Positions 44,928 through 56,807 of a stretch of DNA of 64,000 nucleotides are shown piece by piece; within the stretch, counting starts at the first letter, position 1, and each line of letters opens with the position of its first letter. The position numbers and the translations under genes are program-made. The stretch is from Schistocephalus solidus. Its lineage: Eukaryota > Platyhelminthes > Cestoda > Diphyllobothriidea > Diphyllobothriidae. The notes beneath the pieces are model-generated. The model was not told the DNA's origin. It ran no database searches and saw only the letters and a program-made list of their open reading frames with translations. The stretch lies in NCBI GenBank assembly GCA_017591395.1, contig WEDG01002015.1, forward strand, positions 124,001 to 188,000. Direction: 5' to 3'.

Positions 44928-45865
44928 GGCACCGGTGTTCGAATTTTAAAATAAACTTTTCGGCGCGATTGACTGTCGTCGATACATTCAAACAGATCAT
45001 GAGGTTCTTCCAAACTCCGGTATCAATGCGGGATTTGTGAACTGATGTCTGTGGGCCTAACATAGTGAGATCACTCTTTGTCCATTTTCCAATGGACTTC
45101 AGTCGGTGTTTTTTTCAAAAGACAAACTCGGGCCGAACTGGCCTGGATTGCTACCTTCTGAGCATTAACTGGATACGAAATTATGAACCATGAGATGGTA
45201 TGATTTTATGTATTCTATCAGCAAGGATTAAGAACTTAGTTAAAGAGAAAGGAGACAAAAACACTCTAAGAACATTGGCTACAGAAGTGTGGATAAAAAT
45301 TCACATATTATTTTTGTCCCCCTATGTAGAGAGTCCGATGTATTAGTAGCATGATTTATGGCCGTTTTCTACTTATTTATTAAATGAATTGTATTATTTG
45401 CTTTGCTAAGTATCCTGCTATAAATTATTAACATCTTATCTAGGCAATTTAAAAAAACGTCTGTCTATTCTGCCTTGAAAATTACATCACCACGCAAAAC
45501 CGCTGGTAAAGGGTTTAAAATCCAAATGTACGTAAAAAGACTGAATTGCGGGAAATAGAAAACGTTATCGTCGCTTAAATACATATAAACGCTTTTTGTA
45601 AGGATCACTTTAAAATTTTAACATGGCGACCAAGCAGTGCCAAATCAATAAACCTATTTATCCTGAACTGAGCATTTAGGATATGTTTCAATGGCAGCTA
45701 TTATCAAATTCTTCTTGGACACTATGAAGCAGCGCAAAAAAATTGTCCGAATAAACCTTCACTCTGAAATTTAAACGTAAACGGTAGTAGAGCAATGGAA
45801 CGATCTGCCTCAATTAGTCTTGGATCGGAGTCTCCGCAGCTGTTCAAGAAACGCTCGGATGATTT
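44928..45865. other. Beta-tubulin 5' flank and unassigned AT-rich stretch
   Basis: The tubulin promoter should lie here. A TTTATTTTAAAATTC segment sits 15-30 bases upstream of the ATG on the - strand, too close for a TATA box unless the leader is very short. The rest, to 45.86 kb, holds no recognisable gene or repeat. Confidence 0.4.
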
Positions 45866-45869
45866 TATG

Positions 45870-46775
45870 TGTCCCCTGTTTTCAAACGAAATCAAATGAG
45901 GCCCTATATATTGCAAGGGGATATTTTTCAAATGGGAAATGAGGCATCACGAATAGACTGGGATCTTCTCATCTCCGGTAATTTTAGGAATTTATTAAAG
46001 GAGCCGTTGTTGCATCTAATGAAGTGTCAAGGTCCATTATCAAAGTTTAGAATATCAAAACGATCACAGTGGATAACACGAGAGTTAAAAACAGAGATAA
46101 ACAAGAACGGAAGGCTCTGAAATAATTATTGTGGAACAAAAGAAACTGTAACCTTTCAAACATACAGATTTCAAAGGAACAATGTAAACGGCTTGATTTT
46201 TAAATGAAGGCGGGATTTTGTGCGTGATATGCTCCACCGGACAGTTGAAAATCCCAATTGCACTACAGCTACTTAAGAAAGAGTACGCCTAACCGGAACG
46301 CGATTCCCATGATGAAAAACGATGTCAGTTTGGGAATATTGGACAGCTACCGAAAATTTGAGCATAATTCTCAGTTCTTTTAATCGGTTTTAACCAGAGA
46401 ACCTTGTTTTCTTCCCCCCTTGTTACGAAACCAAGCGAGCACTAAGTATTCAAAATATTCTGTTCCGAGAAGAGGCGATCGTTGAAGAACCAAAAAACCC
46501 TCGATTTGTAAATCTCCCGACCCGGAGGACATTCCAGCAAAGCTGCGCTCCGAATTGGCTCAAGAGCTGGCAAACCACTATCTGCTCTATGTCAGAAATC
46601 GTTTAATACTGGAATTATAACTGCAGAATGGAAAGCAAAAGTGGTAGTCCTACAATTTTGACTAACTACAGGCCTGTTAGTCTGACATCCATCTGCTGCA
46701 AGCTTATGCAGAAGGTCTTCAGAGAGCGTATATTATTTATTTTGGAAACCTACAACCTCTTGTCTACTGGAAGAT
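45870..46775 (+). mobile_element. CR1-like LINE family D fragment: linker and RT start
   Basis: The + strand reads RIDWDLLISGNFRNLLKEPL, CQGPLSKFRISKRSQWITRE and LKTEINKNGRL (45950-46118), the linker after the endonuclease. It continues with KSPDPEDIPAKLRSELAQEL near 46507-46570 and NYRPVSLTSICCKLMQKVF near 46668-46724, the start of the RT domain. It stops near 46775, where a family A endonuclease begins, so the RT core is missing. Confidence 0.78.
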
Positions 46776-47716
46776 AAAACGAAACAATTTGCTTTATTCG
46801 ATACACATCCGTTTTTTACTGATGCGCCCTATACCAACAGTTTTGGTGCATTTGGTATTTACCCTCCGAACTTCAATAACTTCCAACTTAATTATCCAGC
46901 TACTCGAAATACACTAGATGTCCTATTTATTAATGCTAGGTCTGTTATAAATAAGATGGTTCAACTTAGACCCGATGCTCTCAAGTTAATGTCCAATGTT
47001 TTAATTGTAGCTAAATCTTGAATCCATCCCTTAATTTTCGACGCTTTGCTTGTAATAGACCAGTGTGATCTCTACCGCCAAGACCGCATTAGCAAGCGTG
47101 GTGGTGGTTGTCTTCTCTATGTTAGAGCTTCATTTAAGCCCTTTCCGTTTGATCTGGACACCATGTCATTTTCTGGTAATTACTGCTTCCCATCTATTAT
47201 CCTGTCGCCCCGACAAAAGGCGATTGTCGGATGCGTTTACAATCCGCCTAATTCATCATCCGATGATGATGCACATTTTTGTGAAATTTTTCAATTGGTT
47301 TCGGAGTCCAATTTGGACACTAACACAATCGCTGGAGATTTTAATTTTACTGAAATTGACTTGATTTACAACTTTTGTCCTCTGAGATTAAGCCTGTCCT
47401 AGATACCGTTAATTTTTCTAATTTTTCTCAGCTGGTCCGTTCTTTAACGAGAGACAAGCATATTTTACACGTGATTTTCACAAACGACATTGTTCCCTTC
47501 TTCGTTTATTTTAAGCAAGGCCTCTTCCAAAATGATCATACATTGATTCGCTGTTGCCTTCCACTTCTCACTTCGAAAAAGGCCAGCACCGTTCGTTTTT
47601 ATCATGTTTTTGACCTCGCATATATAAGCTTAATTAATACATTTTTTGACTCATTTGACTGGCAGCATATCTCATCCATGAACGACGCAGCAAGTATCAC
47701 TTTCATTATATTTCAG
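46776..47716 (+). mobile_element. LINE family A endonuclease (5' part of a split element)
   Basis: The + strand reads FNNFQLNYPATRNTLDVLFI and NARSVINKMVQLRPDAL (46860-47000), then RISKRGGGCLLYVRASFKPF, IVGCVYNPPNSSSDDDAHF and TIAGDFNFTEIDL (47086-47365). It ends with HILHVIFTNDIVPFF, FQNDHTLIRCCLPLL and SFDWQHISSMNDAAS (47450-47700). These are the APE endonuclease motifs. A catalytic Glu is lost (VAKSxIH where TETW is expected). A frameshift lies near 47370. The element is interrupted at about 47717 and resumes near 49752. Confidence 0.83.
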
Positions 47717-49751
47717 GGAGATATAGACGAGATACCTTTGAAATCCCTATTTGTACATGTGAGTTGTGGTATCAAAAAAATAGTATCTAAGGATGTTGAC
47801 GAGGCCAATTTATATGAGCCAACTGGGTGGAACATAGTTGAAAGAGAGCAGACAGTGAAAAAAACTCCCAGTGATACTTAGGAAAAAAAACTGTCGCCCT
47901 AGGGAGGGGGTTTTCCAACGGGGGGCATCTCGGGGGTCACCTTGATCATAACCGAAGTGCTGAAGATGCAACCATAAACTCCCTTGCTGGATTTAGAGTC
48001 CACCGAGTGACTTCAAGGCAGAAATATCCGCCCAGATTATCATCGGTCCTTGGCGGTTCAAACCAAGGGAGAACGTTCTTAGACCGAGTGGACTATGGCC
48101 GCCAGGTTCAGATGATGCGAACGCTCACGGTGTTATCAAGGTGTGCGGATAGTTAAGCAGGGAAGATCTCGGGGACCTCCAAATGGGAATTATGGGAGGG
48201 TGCGAGCCCTCTAATGAAAATAATAAACATAAAGAAATGTTACTAAAATCTAGTTAGTAGTATTTTAAATACAGTATTTCCTGTATTTCCCTTGGAGCTT
48301 TCAGTTTGAGTTGTACCTCGCAAAATTAGATCGATCTAACTTTCGCTTAAAAGGTTTCAGGGATTCCGACATAAACACATCCAGAGGAAGATTATTCCAA
48401 GCTTCGACTTTTCTTTTGAGAAGAAGTACTTCCGAGTGTCTAGCCTAGTGCCAGTCACGCGTACTTGGAGAGGATGACATCTCAAGTTCGTTGTTGTTGA
48501 TAACTCGAAGAAATCGCATGGGACAAGACAACAGTCCTGAATGTGTAGTATGCGGAATGTTAGTATCAGGTCTCCCCGATGCTATCTATAGCGCAAGGGA
48601 AAGAGATTGAGATTCGACAGCCGTGTTTCATAAGGCTGTGAGTCCAAGGACAAGTTTGGTTTCTCGCCTTTGGAAAATTTCGAAGATGTTGATGTCCTTC
48701 ACCGTCCAGGGTCTCCAAGCTTGGATAGCGGACTCAAACTGCGGCCACACGAAGGTTCCGAAGACTTTGGTGAAACAGTCGGTATTGAAGGCTGAAAGCT
48801 CGTGTGACGAGGTACAGCATCGACATCGCTGACTTCGCTACCTTTGCGCAATGTAGGGAGGGTTTAAGCGAGGGCGTGATTCAGACTCCCAGGTCCTTGT
48901 GAGCATCCACTTCTTTCAATGGAATGTCATTTAGTCGGTAAACCGTACGATTCGAAGGATTGCTTTTCCCGACTCGTATTATGTTGCACTTGCTCTCATT
49001 GAACGGCAAGAGCCAGTCATTTGACCATTTCTGGAGTCAATTAAGTTTGCCTACAAGTTCTCTTCGTCAGCCACAGTTTGAATGACGCACCAAAGTTTGA
49101 GATCATCTGCAAACATAGCAATATCGCAGTCCAGTTCGTTGGCACAATCGCTGATGCAGACAATGAAAAAATAGGGCCGAGAACAAAGCCTTGGAGAACA
49201 CCACTCTCAACCTCAACCTTGGCTGACTCTTTGTTGCTGATGTGGACAGTTTGTGAGCGGCCAATTAAGACGTTTTCTATTGATGTCAGTAGTCTACCTC
49301 TTATACCTATGCGGTTGAGTTTATAAAGAAGGCGGTGGTGCGGCATGCTATCGAAAGCCTTTTTGAAGTCAATATAGACTGCGTGCGCTGTATTTCCTCT
49401 ATCAACCGCCTCAGTCCAACATTCTTAAATAGTAGAGCAAATGCTTGACGCAGGACTTACCTCTACGGAAACCTTCTGGAACTCGGAAAGCAGATGGTTA
49501 TGTTCTAGGAACTGCATTAGTTGTTGCTTAATTATTTTTTCATGATTTTGCAGCAAATTGAAGTACGGCTGAACAGTCGATAATTTTTTCTGAGACCCGG
49601 CTTCCACCCTTATAGAGTGGCATAATCCATGTGGATTTTCAATCGGCTGGTAGACCTCCGGTCTAGAAGGATCTTTGAAAAAGCGTAGAGAGTGGTTTTG
49701 CCAACTCTCTTGTGAGCTCTTTCAAGATCTTTGTGACTTCATGTCAGTCAT
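47717..49751 (-). mobile_element. CR1-like LINE family D copy nested in family A
   Basis: Running right to left, RT motif A and after read MPHHRLLYKLNRIGIRGRLL and ENVLIGRSQTVHISNKES (49346-49230), then GVLQGFVLGPIFSL (motif B). The catalytic box at 49113-49102 is intact in AMFADDLKLWCV. Thumb and C-terminal pieces follow in the plus-strand order 48900 to 48400, matching 11.8-12.4 kb (for example the LPFNESKCNI-like segment near 49000 and the RPHLEYAIQAW-like one near 48740). The 3' untranslated region includes CCTTTGAAATCCCTATTTGT near 47738-47757. The stretch 47780-48240 is not family D and may be a further insertion of unknown type. Multiple frameshifts. Confidence 0.78.
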
Positions 49752-52540
49752 TTGAATAACATCATGGAATTTATGCCACCCAAAATTTTTAAGCCCTACA
49801 CTTCGCAATCCACTGTTCCTCAATTTCTTGTACCAAGACTTAAGAAATTGAGGAGGCAGTTAAAAGAGCAATCTACTAGTTCGTTATCCGTGCATCTTAG
49901 GATCGCAGAAATTTTCAAATAAGCCTCTTAGATTCGTCTTGCACGTGACAGACATAGAGAATATTGCGCACTCAGCGAGTCAAACTTTAGAACAATATGT
50001 TACTCAACTGTTTTGTCGTTGATCCTCCTTCAAACGAGGATATGAAATCCCTCCATTACAAAATGAATATATGAAATTTGTTCTGGAAGACTGACAAGAC
50101 AGAATTGTTGAGTGCTTTCTTTGCAAATCATCTTACGATGGAATCTGCACCGGTTCCGAAGATTCAGCCATTCTCATTAAATTTTATCAGCACCATTGAT
50201 TTGTCCTTTGAATTGATTTGTCAGCAAATAATTCATCTTAAAAACCCGCACTCTTCGGGGACTGATGGTATTCCAAACTCAGTGCCGAGGTTCCCCCGAT
50301 TACTTAGCCATATATTTCAGTTTATCTTTTACATGGATTCTTTCCGGACTCATAGAAGACATCTATTATTCTTCCTGTATTGAAGTCGGGATCTTGTTCG
50401 GGCGTAAATAATTGTCAAGGTGTTCACAAACCCCGGCTCTAGCAAAACTTCTTGAAAAAATTATTTTTAATAAAATCCTCGACTTTTACCTAGAAAATAA
50501 GCTTTTAAGCGACTCACAATATGGTTTTCTACCTGGAAGATCATGCGAAGTGAATCACTTAGCTTTTCTTAACCTCGTCACTTCCCTTCGTTATGAGCAG
50601 TAGTCAGTGGTTGTGATCTACTTTGACTTGAGCAACGCCTTTGACAACGTACCACACAGACGTCTTCTGGTGAAACTGGAAGCCCTCGGCATCCGGCCTC
50701 CTCTGCTTGGTTCCTACTTGTCTAATCACAGCCAAAGGTCTTCGTAGGTAATAGGTACTAAACAAATCAGCAGATCACGAGTGGTGTTTTTCAAGGAATG
50801 GTGCTAGGTCCCCTCCTCTTCATCCTGTACACAAATGAAATTTCAACTCTACTCAAAAATTGACAAAATTTTGTTTACGCTAATGATCTCAAGTGAATTT
50901 ATTCATTTTCTGAAGACACCGCAATAGTTGCGTTGGTAAAATCAACTTTAACCTATTTATGCTCTCAAGTTGGAGCTCTAGATGGCAGATGAAATTTTCT
51001 CGATCCAAGAGTATTTTCATGTGTTTTGTCCCTTCCAAGCTTCCTGGACCCCTAGTATTTCAAAATATTAAACTTTTAGAACGGCCAACCATAAGAGACC
51101 TAGGTCTTATTTGCACGAATAAGCTAGCATTATTACATCATGCCGCTCAAATTTATGCAATGGCTGCACAGATTTGTGGTTTTATATCACCAAATTTCTT
51201 CTTTCCGGATATAAAATTCGGACTGTACCACATGTCTGTTCTTCCCATCCTAGAATACGGATGTCTTCTCTTTCGCCTGGTGAGCGCCTCTGACCGCTAT
51301 AATATTGAAAATGTTCAGAGAGCTTTTAATCGAAACTTATTTTATCTTCCTGGATCCAGTATTTCTTAAACGGATAGATGTCAGTTGGCAAACATTACAT
51401 TTCTGTGGGTAAGAATACTCGAAGCTGGTCTCTGCTTCCTGCTTCGCGTTAACTCTGGCCAAAATCTCTCACGAATTATCGCTCTCACTCCGGTAGATCG
51501 ACCTTATGCCACTTGTACTTCCTGCATGACCATTTAACCACGCCTTGGCTCTGCAACTGACCTTTCTTAGTTTCGGCCTACAAATATGCTTTCATCTGGA
51601 AGAATCTTCCACACGAAATTAGTTGTAATCTACATTAGCGGCTTTCAAAACCAAATTACGCAAATATTTAACGTCGGAAGATATTAAGTCCTTATTTTTT
51701 GTTTCCTTCCCAAACTCAAAACTTTTAATTTTGAAAAGGGTCCTCCTGGTATTTGCAACAGTCCCCTTGATATTTAATTGGTTTCTAAATATGGTAAAAT
51801 ATCCTCTGCAGAGTCAATCTTCACAGTCGCTTTTTCGTCCCCTCCTTTTCAACTAGTATCGCCAACTCTTGACAACCTTTATACGATCCTCCATTTTTTC
51901 AACCCTGACGATGGTCTCCGGGATCTGTTGATGATAGCGGTGGGTTCTGATGTTTTCGCTACCTTGTTTGTGGACTATGCATTCAGCAAGGTTGCTTCTT
52001 GGCGACGAGCTCGTGACCTCTACTTTCCCCTCTTGGTTTCGACCCTGTTGTCCACGATGAGTTCCTCCTGTCTCGACTCCCTGATGGTTATAAACAGTAG
52101 CTCTGGCTGTTTTATTATCTCTCTCACAATTAGGAGCATTTAGAACCCTCAAACGTTGTCACCAATATCACAGAACTAACCCACTGCATCGTACGAAGCC
52201 CATGAACTCTAGCTATTGATTCTTTAGAGAAGCAGCTTGTTTCTCCAAGTTTTTTTTAAATTGGCGGCTCACCGAACTCCGAACCCTATTTAACCTTAGG
52301 AATTTATTTCACTGCTTTTTTTCCCAGTTCACCGTATATTCCAAAGATTTTTGACTATTGTTTGAAAAATGGCGAATAATTCTGAAGCGGATATGCCTAC
52401 CATACTACTTATTGCTGCTGTTCATATGGCTGTTCCCCTTGTGCAGCAATTATCCAATTTTTAACTATTTATACAAAAATAATAAGTTTGTAATGATGGA
52501 GCCATCTTGGCCTTAAATACACACTTTATTAATTTTTTTA
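49752..52540 (+). mobile_element. LINE family A: RT, C-terminus and 3' end
   Basis: This continues the element begun at 46776. The linker TSQSTVPQFLVPRLKKLRRQ lies near 49801-49862. The RT reads NPHSSGTDGIPNSVPRFPRL (50244-50300), SDSQYGFLPGRSCEVNHLA (50508-50565), VIYFDLSNAFDNVPHRRLL (motif A, near 50615-50670), SGVFQGMVLGPLLFILYTNE (motif B, near 50782-50840) and NFVYANDLK (motif C near 50868-50895, YADD changed to YAND). The thumb follows with PLVFQNIKLLERPTIRDLGL (51050-51107). The C-terminus and 3' untranslated region run to a TAAATACACACTTTATTAAT end near 52535. Several stops and shifts. With the endonuclease it would make the only near-complete family A copy. Confidence 0.86.
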
Positions 52541-52554
52541 AATACTAAATTACT

Positions 52555-53000
52555 TGAAAAACACAAACTGCGCACCTCCCTCCCAGCATGCCTTCTTACC
52601 TTCGAATTAATAGCAGGTCTGCCATTTAAATTTTCTGGAATTCCTTTCCAGCAACAGACATGAAGGAAATACGGTAACCACAGTATACTTCGAACTCAAA
52701 AAACCTTTGACAAAGCCCCCATAAAAGGCTTATAACGAGGCTAATTAGACATGGCATACGGCCTCCCCCAATTGAATTTCTCATAGCTTATCTACAAAAC
52801 CGACATAAAGTAGTGCAGAGTTGAAACATTGTCTGAGACCTATATCATATTACTTGTGGAGTATTACAAGGGCACCATCTTAGGTCCGCTCCTCTTTCTC
52901 ATATATATTCATGAACTATCAACCATATCGACCACAGTCAGAACATTTCTATATGCAGACGTTCTAAAACGCGCATCAGTGTAAAATGAGCAAAAAGTGA
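52555..53000 (+). mobile_element. LINE family B RT fragment
   Basis: The + strand reads EGNTVTTVYFELKKPFDKAP (motif A region, near 52665-52720), then GTILGPLLFLIYIHELSTIS (motif B, near 52870-52930) and FLYADVLKRAS near 52950-52980, where YADD reads YADV. It matches the family B segments at 24.97-25.3 kb and 23.15-23.4 kb. It directly follows a family A 3' end, the third A/B junction in the window. Confidence 0.7.
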
Positions 53001-53099
53001 ATAATATGCACAATACCATGCGCGAGATAGGCATAGGGAGTCTTGGGCACTAAGTGATGCCAATTCATCCCAATTTGTTGCTCAAATCTTTCATGTGCG

Positions 53100-53770
53100 G
53101 TCATCGGCTAAGCATCTGAATGTAACTACACCTTTACTTGACTGTATCAAAAATTTAGATACCGAGAATTTGGGCGAAGCAGAATTGTCACTTTTTGCCA
53201 ACCAATTTACCATTGAAACTAGCCTCACTCCCTAAACTCCTCTGGTTTCAAATTAAAATTCACTTCTAACAACGATGCATTTATCGCCTTCAATTATTCA
53301 AAAAGAAAACGCTTAACTAAGCAAATTATTCTCAGTATTTCTTGACAACGGTTTATTCCCCGATTATTGGAAAACTTTTTTTTATCATACCAGTTTTTAC
53401 AGCTGGTTCCGGATCTGACATTCATAACTATCGCAGTGTTCATTAAACGTCTTATCTAGCTAAACTCTTCAAAAAATGAATTGCAAAATAAACTACGAAT
53501 TTTTGCATAAGTAATCAAATTCTCAACTCCTCCATACATGCTTTTTACCTGACCGATCTTTTGAAACCTGCCACATGGTTTTTTTACATCAACTAACCTC
53601 TCTTCTTAATGAGCATCTATCTGTAGTAGTTATCCATTTTGATCTTAGTAGGGCATTCGATAAAGTGCCTCATAGACGACTTCTAGCTAAACTAGAGGCT
53701 ATAGGATTTCGTGGTCCCCTAACTGACTTTATTATATTATACCTATCTGATCGAAAACAGTTGAAAGTTG
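53100..53770 (+). mobile_element. Family A-like LINE RT fragment
   Basis: The + strand reads ELSLFANQFTIETSLTP near 53185-53235, SVFLDNGLFPDYWKTFF near 53335-53385 and CFLPDRSFETCHMVF near 53540-53585. Then comes LSVVVIHFDLSRAFDKVPHR and LLAKLEAIGFRGPLTDFII (53610-53735, motif A and after), ending in LSDRKQL at about 53765. It is related to the - strand copy at 19.1-20.6 kb. Stops are frequent; motif C is missing. Confidence 0.75.
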
Positions 53771-56250
53771 ACAGTGTGCCAACTTTCTTCGGCAGCCAGC
53801 TTATATATCTCAGTCTCGGCCAAACTCTGGCATAGAAGATTAACTTACCGGCTAGATTTAGAAAGAACCAGAGAGTTAATTGCCTGGACCTAGTATTTCT
53901 GAAGGACTTCTCTAACATTGCTGAAGTGTATTCTATTGCACCTCTTGGTAAGAGTGACCATACTACGCTCCTCTGGGATACCTCACTTTATTCTCAGCAC
54001 CAGAAGAGAACGGAAGGCAAGCGAAATATTTGGAATGCTGATTTTAACGCGATGAAGAAAGAACTGATGTCCATAAAATGGAATTTTTTGCTCAAAGGGG
54101 ATCCGGAGGATGACTGGCGATCGTTTTAGACGATTTCACTCGATCTGATTGAGTGCATTTGTCCAGTGAAGGTGAAAAAGACTAGTCTCCCTGCCTGGTT
54201 AACAAGTGAACTTAACAGGCAGTTAAAGATGAAAAATAAAAAATGGAAGGTATTTAGGCAAACAGGGTCAACAGAACATCTCGAAGAATTTTGCACCGAT
54301 GAAATGCTGTCAAAAAAAATCCGTCAGGCAAAGAAGAGCTATGAATCAATAATTATTAAAGAAGCTGAATATTAACCAAAATTTGTATTCAATTTTATCA
54401 AAAGTCGATTAAAAAACAAGGACCCAGTCGCAGTACTTAAGGATGGGAATGGTGTTGAAGTAGTTGAAAACTGCGAGAAAGCCGAGCACTTTGGTCGGTT
54501 CTTCGCCTTGATATTCACTAGAGAACATGAACTTCAGCTTGACAATGTCAACAGTTCTGATTTAAACGCCGGTTCAGTGCTTGAATATATACTCTTGCCG
54601 GCACCTTTCATGGAACACGAACCGCAAAATCTTAAAGAAGCAGTCATCTAGTCCTGACGATTTACCGGCAAATTTCTTGAAAGAACTGGCCGGTGTTCGC
54701 TCCAAATCACAAGGGCATATATTCAATTCGTCATTTGAATCAGGGATACTGCCATTCGAATGGAAGGCAGCAAATATATACCCCATATACAAGAGTGGGG
54801 TTCGATCTAATGTCAAAAATTATTGGTCTGTCAGCCTAACCTCCATTTGCTGTAAAATAATGGAATCAATAATTAAGAAGGCGACCATGAAGTTCCTGGA
54901 GGAAAACCGATTACTCACAGAGCACCAGCATGGCTTCAAACAGAATTGCTCTTGTGTTTCCTGTTTATTGCTCTCTACAGAGCAGTGGACTCGCGTACTG
55001 GACGAAGATGGTAGGGTTGACGTCATTAACACTGATTTTATGAAGGCGTTCGACAGTGTCCCACGCAAACGTCTTATCTATAAATTATCTGAAATTGGAA
55101 TAAGATGAATGTTGCTGACATGGATCGCAGATTTTCTTACAGGAAGCTTGCAAACTGTGTCAATCGATACCTTGAAGTTAACACATACGCTGGTTCTAAT
55201 TGGTGTCCCCCAAGGCTCCGTCTTAGAGTCGTTACTCTTCTGAGTCTACATCAACGACTGTGTTGACGCCCTAGGTTGAAACGCCGTCATGTATGCAGAC
55301 TATGTCAAATTGTGGAGGGTCATCAGATCTGATGCCAATAGGCACGCACTTTAAGAGAGTCTCAACCGTCTAAGCAGCTGGTCTGCTCGTTGGCTCTTAA
55401 ATTTAAATGCTGGGAAGTGTGTGTTCCTAAGTCTCCGTACCAGAAGGACCAGGGTGGAGGATTATTCCTACCAATACCTTCTCGATTGGCAGCTCCGTTC
55501 AATCGTCGAGGAACAGAAGGACGTTGGTGTTCTAATAAACTCCTCACTCAAATCATCTAAACAGTGTTTAAAGGCAGCTAAATGCAAGTTACAAGTCTTA
55601 TTTGCACTCAGGCGTGGATTTGTTCATATTGATAAGGAATTCTTCCGAAAAACCTACGGGGCATTTGTTTGATCTCATTTGGAATACGCCGTCCAGGCCT
55701 GCCATCCATTGTTTAAGAATGATAATCTACAGTTGGAACGAGTGCAGGCGAGGGCTATGAAGATGGTCAGGCATCTTAATCATCTGCTTAACGAAGCCAG
55801 TCTGGATGAACTTGATTTGTTTCCTCTCAATTACAGGCAACTACGTGGTGAGCTCATACAAACCTATCGAATTGTCAGTGACTGCGAGTGTGCCCTAGAA
55901 TTTGCCGACTTCTTTTAATTGACTGGGACGGAACATCTGTGGGGTCATCCCTTTACACTACAGAGGAAGTTGGTCCGTACGAACTTCCGTCGGAATGCCT
56001 TTTCGCGGGGGGTGATTGGAGCATGGAACGGACTCCCTGCCGAGGTTTTCCTTTCAAAAACTGTTGACACATTTAAATGCAAACTAGATACTCATTTGCA
56101 AAGAAACTATTGTACATATAACGATGATTGTGTCAGTAGTGGCAGCTTGCGCTTGGCCCACACATATCGATGACCTATCATTAAAATTTGCAGATTTATT
56201 GTTGTAAACGTTTATTATATTGCTATTTGAATTTGAATAGGGAGCTCAAG
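53771..56250 (+). mobile_element. CR1-like LINE family D, most complete ORF2 in the window
   Basis: The + strand holds, in order: end of the endonuclease (NQRVNCLDLVFLKDFSNIAE, PLGKSDHTTLLW; 53870-53975), linker (VKKTSLPAWLTSELNRQLKM; KIRQAKKSYESIIIKEAEY), RT start (SSPDDLPANFLKELAGVRSK; GILPFEWKAANIYPIYKSGV; SVSLTSICCKIMESIIKKA), FKQNCSCVSCLLL, motif A (VDVINTDFMKAFDSVPRKRL, 55015-55075), motif B (LIGVPQGSVLESLLF, 55197-55242) and motif C at 55290-55310 reading MYADYVK. Thumb and C-terminus follow: EEQKDVGVLINSSLKSSKQC, SHLEYAVQACHPLF, NYRQLRGELIQTYRIVSDCE, LWGHPFTLQRKLVRTNFRRN and GVIGAWNGLPAEVFLSKTVD. The last catalytic Asp is Tyr (YADY). About eight stops and several shifts inactivate it. 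The 3' end lies near 56250-56280. Confidence 0.9.
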
Positions 56251-56279
56251 GACAAAAACCTAATTCCCTCAATAAATTA

Positions 56280-56805
56280 ATTTAAAGTGACTTGACTCTA
56301 TCTGTATTATTATGTGAGAATATGTTTTTCTTTTTCTTTTAAATTTAGCCAGGTTATGACTTTTTCTTATACTTTCAGGGAGCGCATTCCATATAATCGC
56401 ATACCTTATGGAATAGAAGTTTGATCGTTGTGTCTTTTTAATTTGGGGATTCTTATGGCATTTTCGTTATTTCTAGTGGCACGAGGACCGTTGTTATTTG
56501 GCAGTATATTCACTCTGAGAATATATGGATCGTGTGTGATCTTTAACAGGACAATGAGACCATTTTGCAGCCTTCTGGTGCAGAGTGGTCAAAGACTAAG
56601 TCTTTTTTTATAAGTCCATATGCAAACCTTGTATACCCTCACATTTGAACAAAGATCTGATAAAGCGTCTTTGAATGCTTTGCAATTTCTTCCGGCCGTC
56701 TGAGGGCATTATAACAAAGAAAACGGAGCATTTATACAGGAGAGGTAATACGTACATTTAAAGAGATATGTCTTTAGAGTACTTGAGGTGAAATTTTTAC
56801 ATATA
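56280..56805 (-). mobile_element. LINE family B ORF2 C-terminus
   Basis: This is homologous to 23.44-24.06 kb and 13.80-14.17 kb on the same strand. The - strand encodes the KITHDPYILRVNI-like segment near 56560-56510 and PKLKRHNDQTSIP near 56455-56410. Its 5' side abuts a family A 3' tail at 56808, as at 24.07 kb. Confidence 0.72.
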
Positions 56806-56807
56806 AA

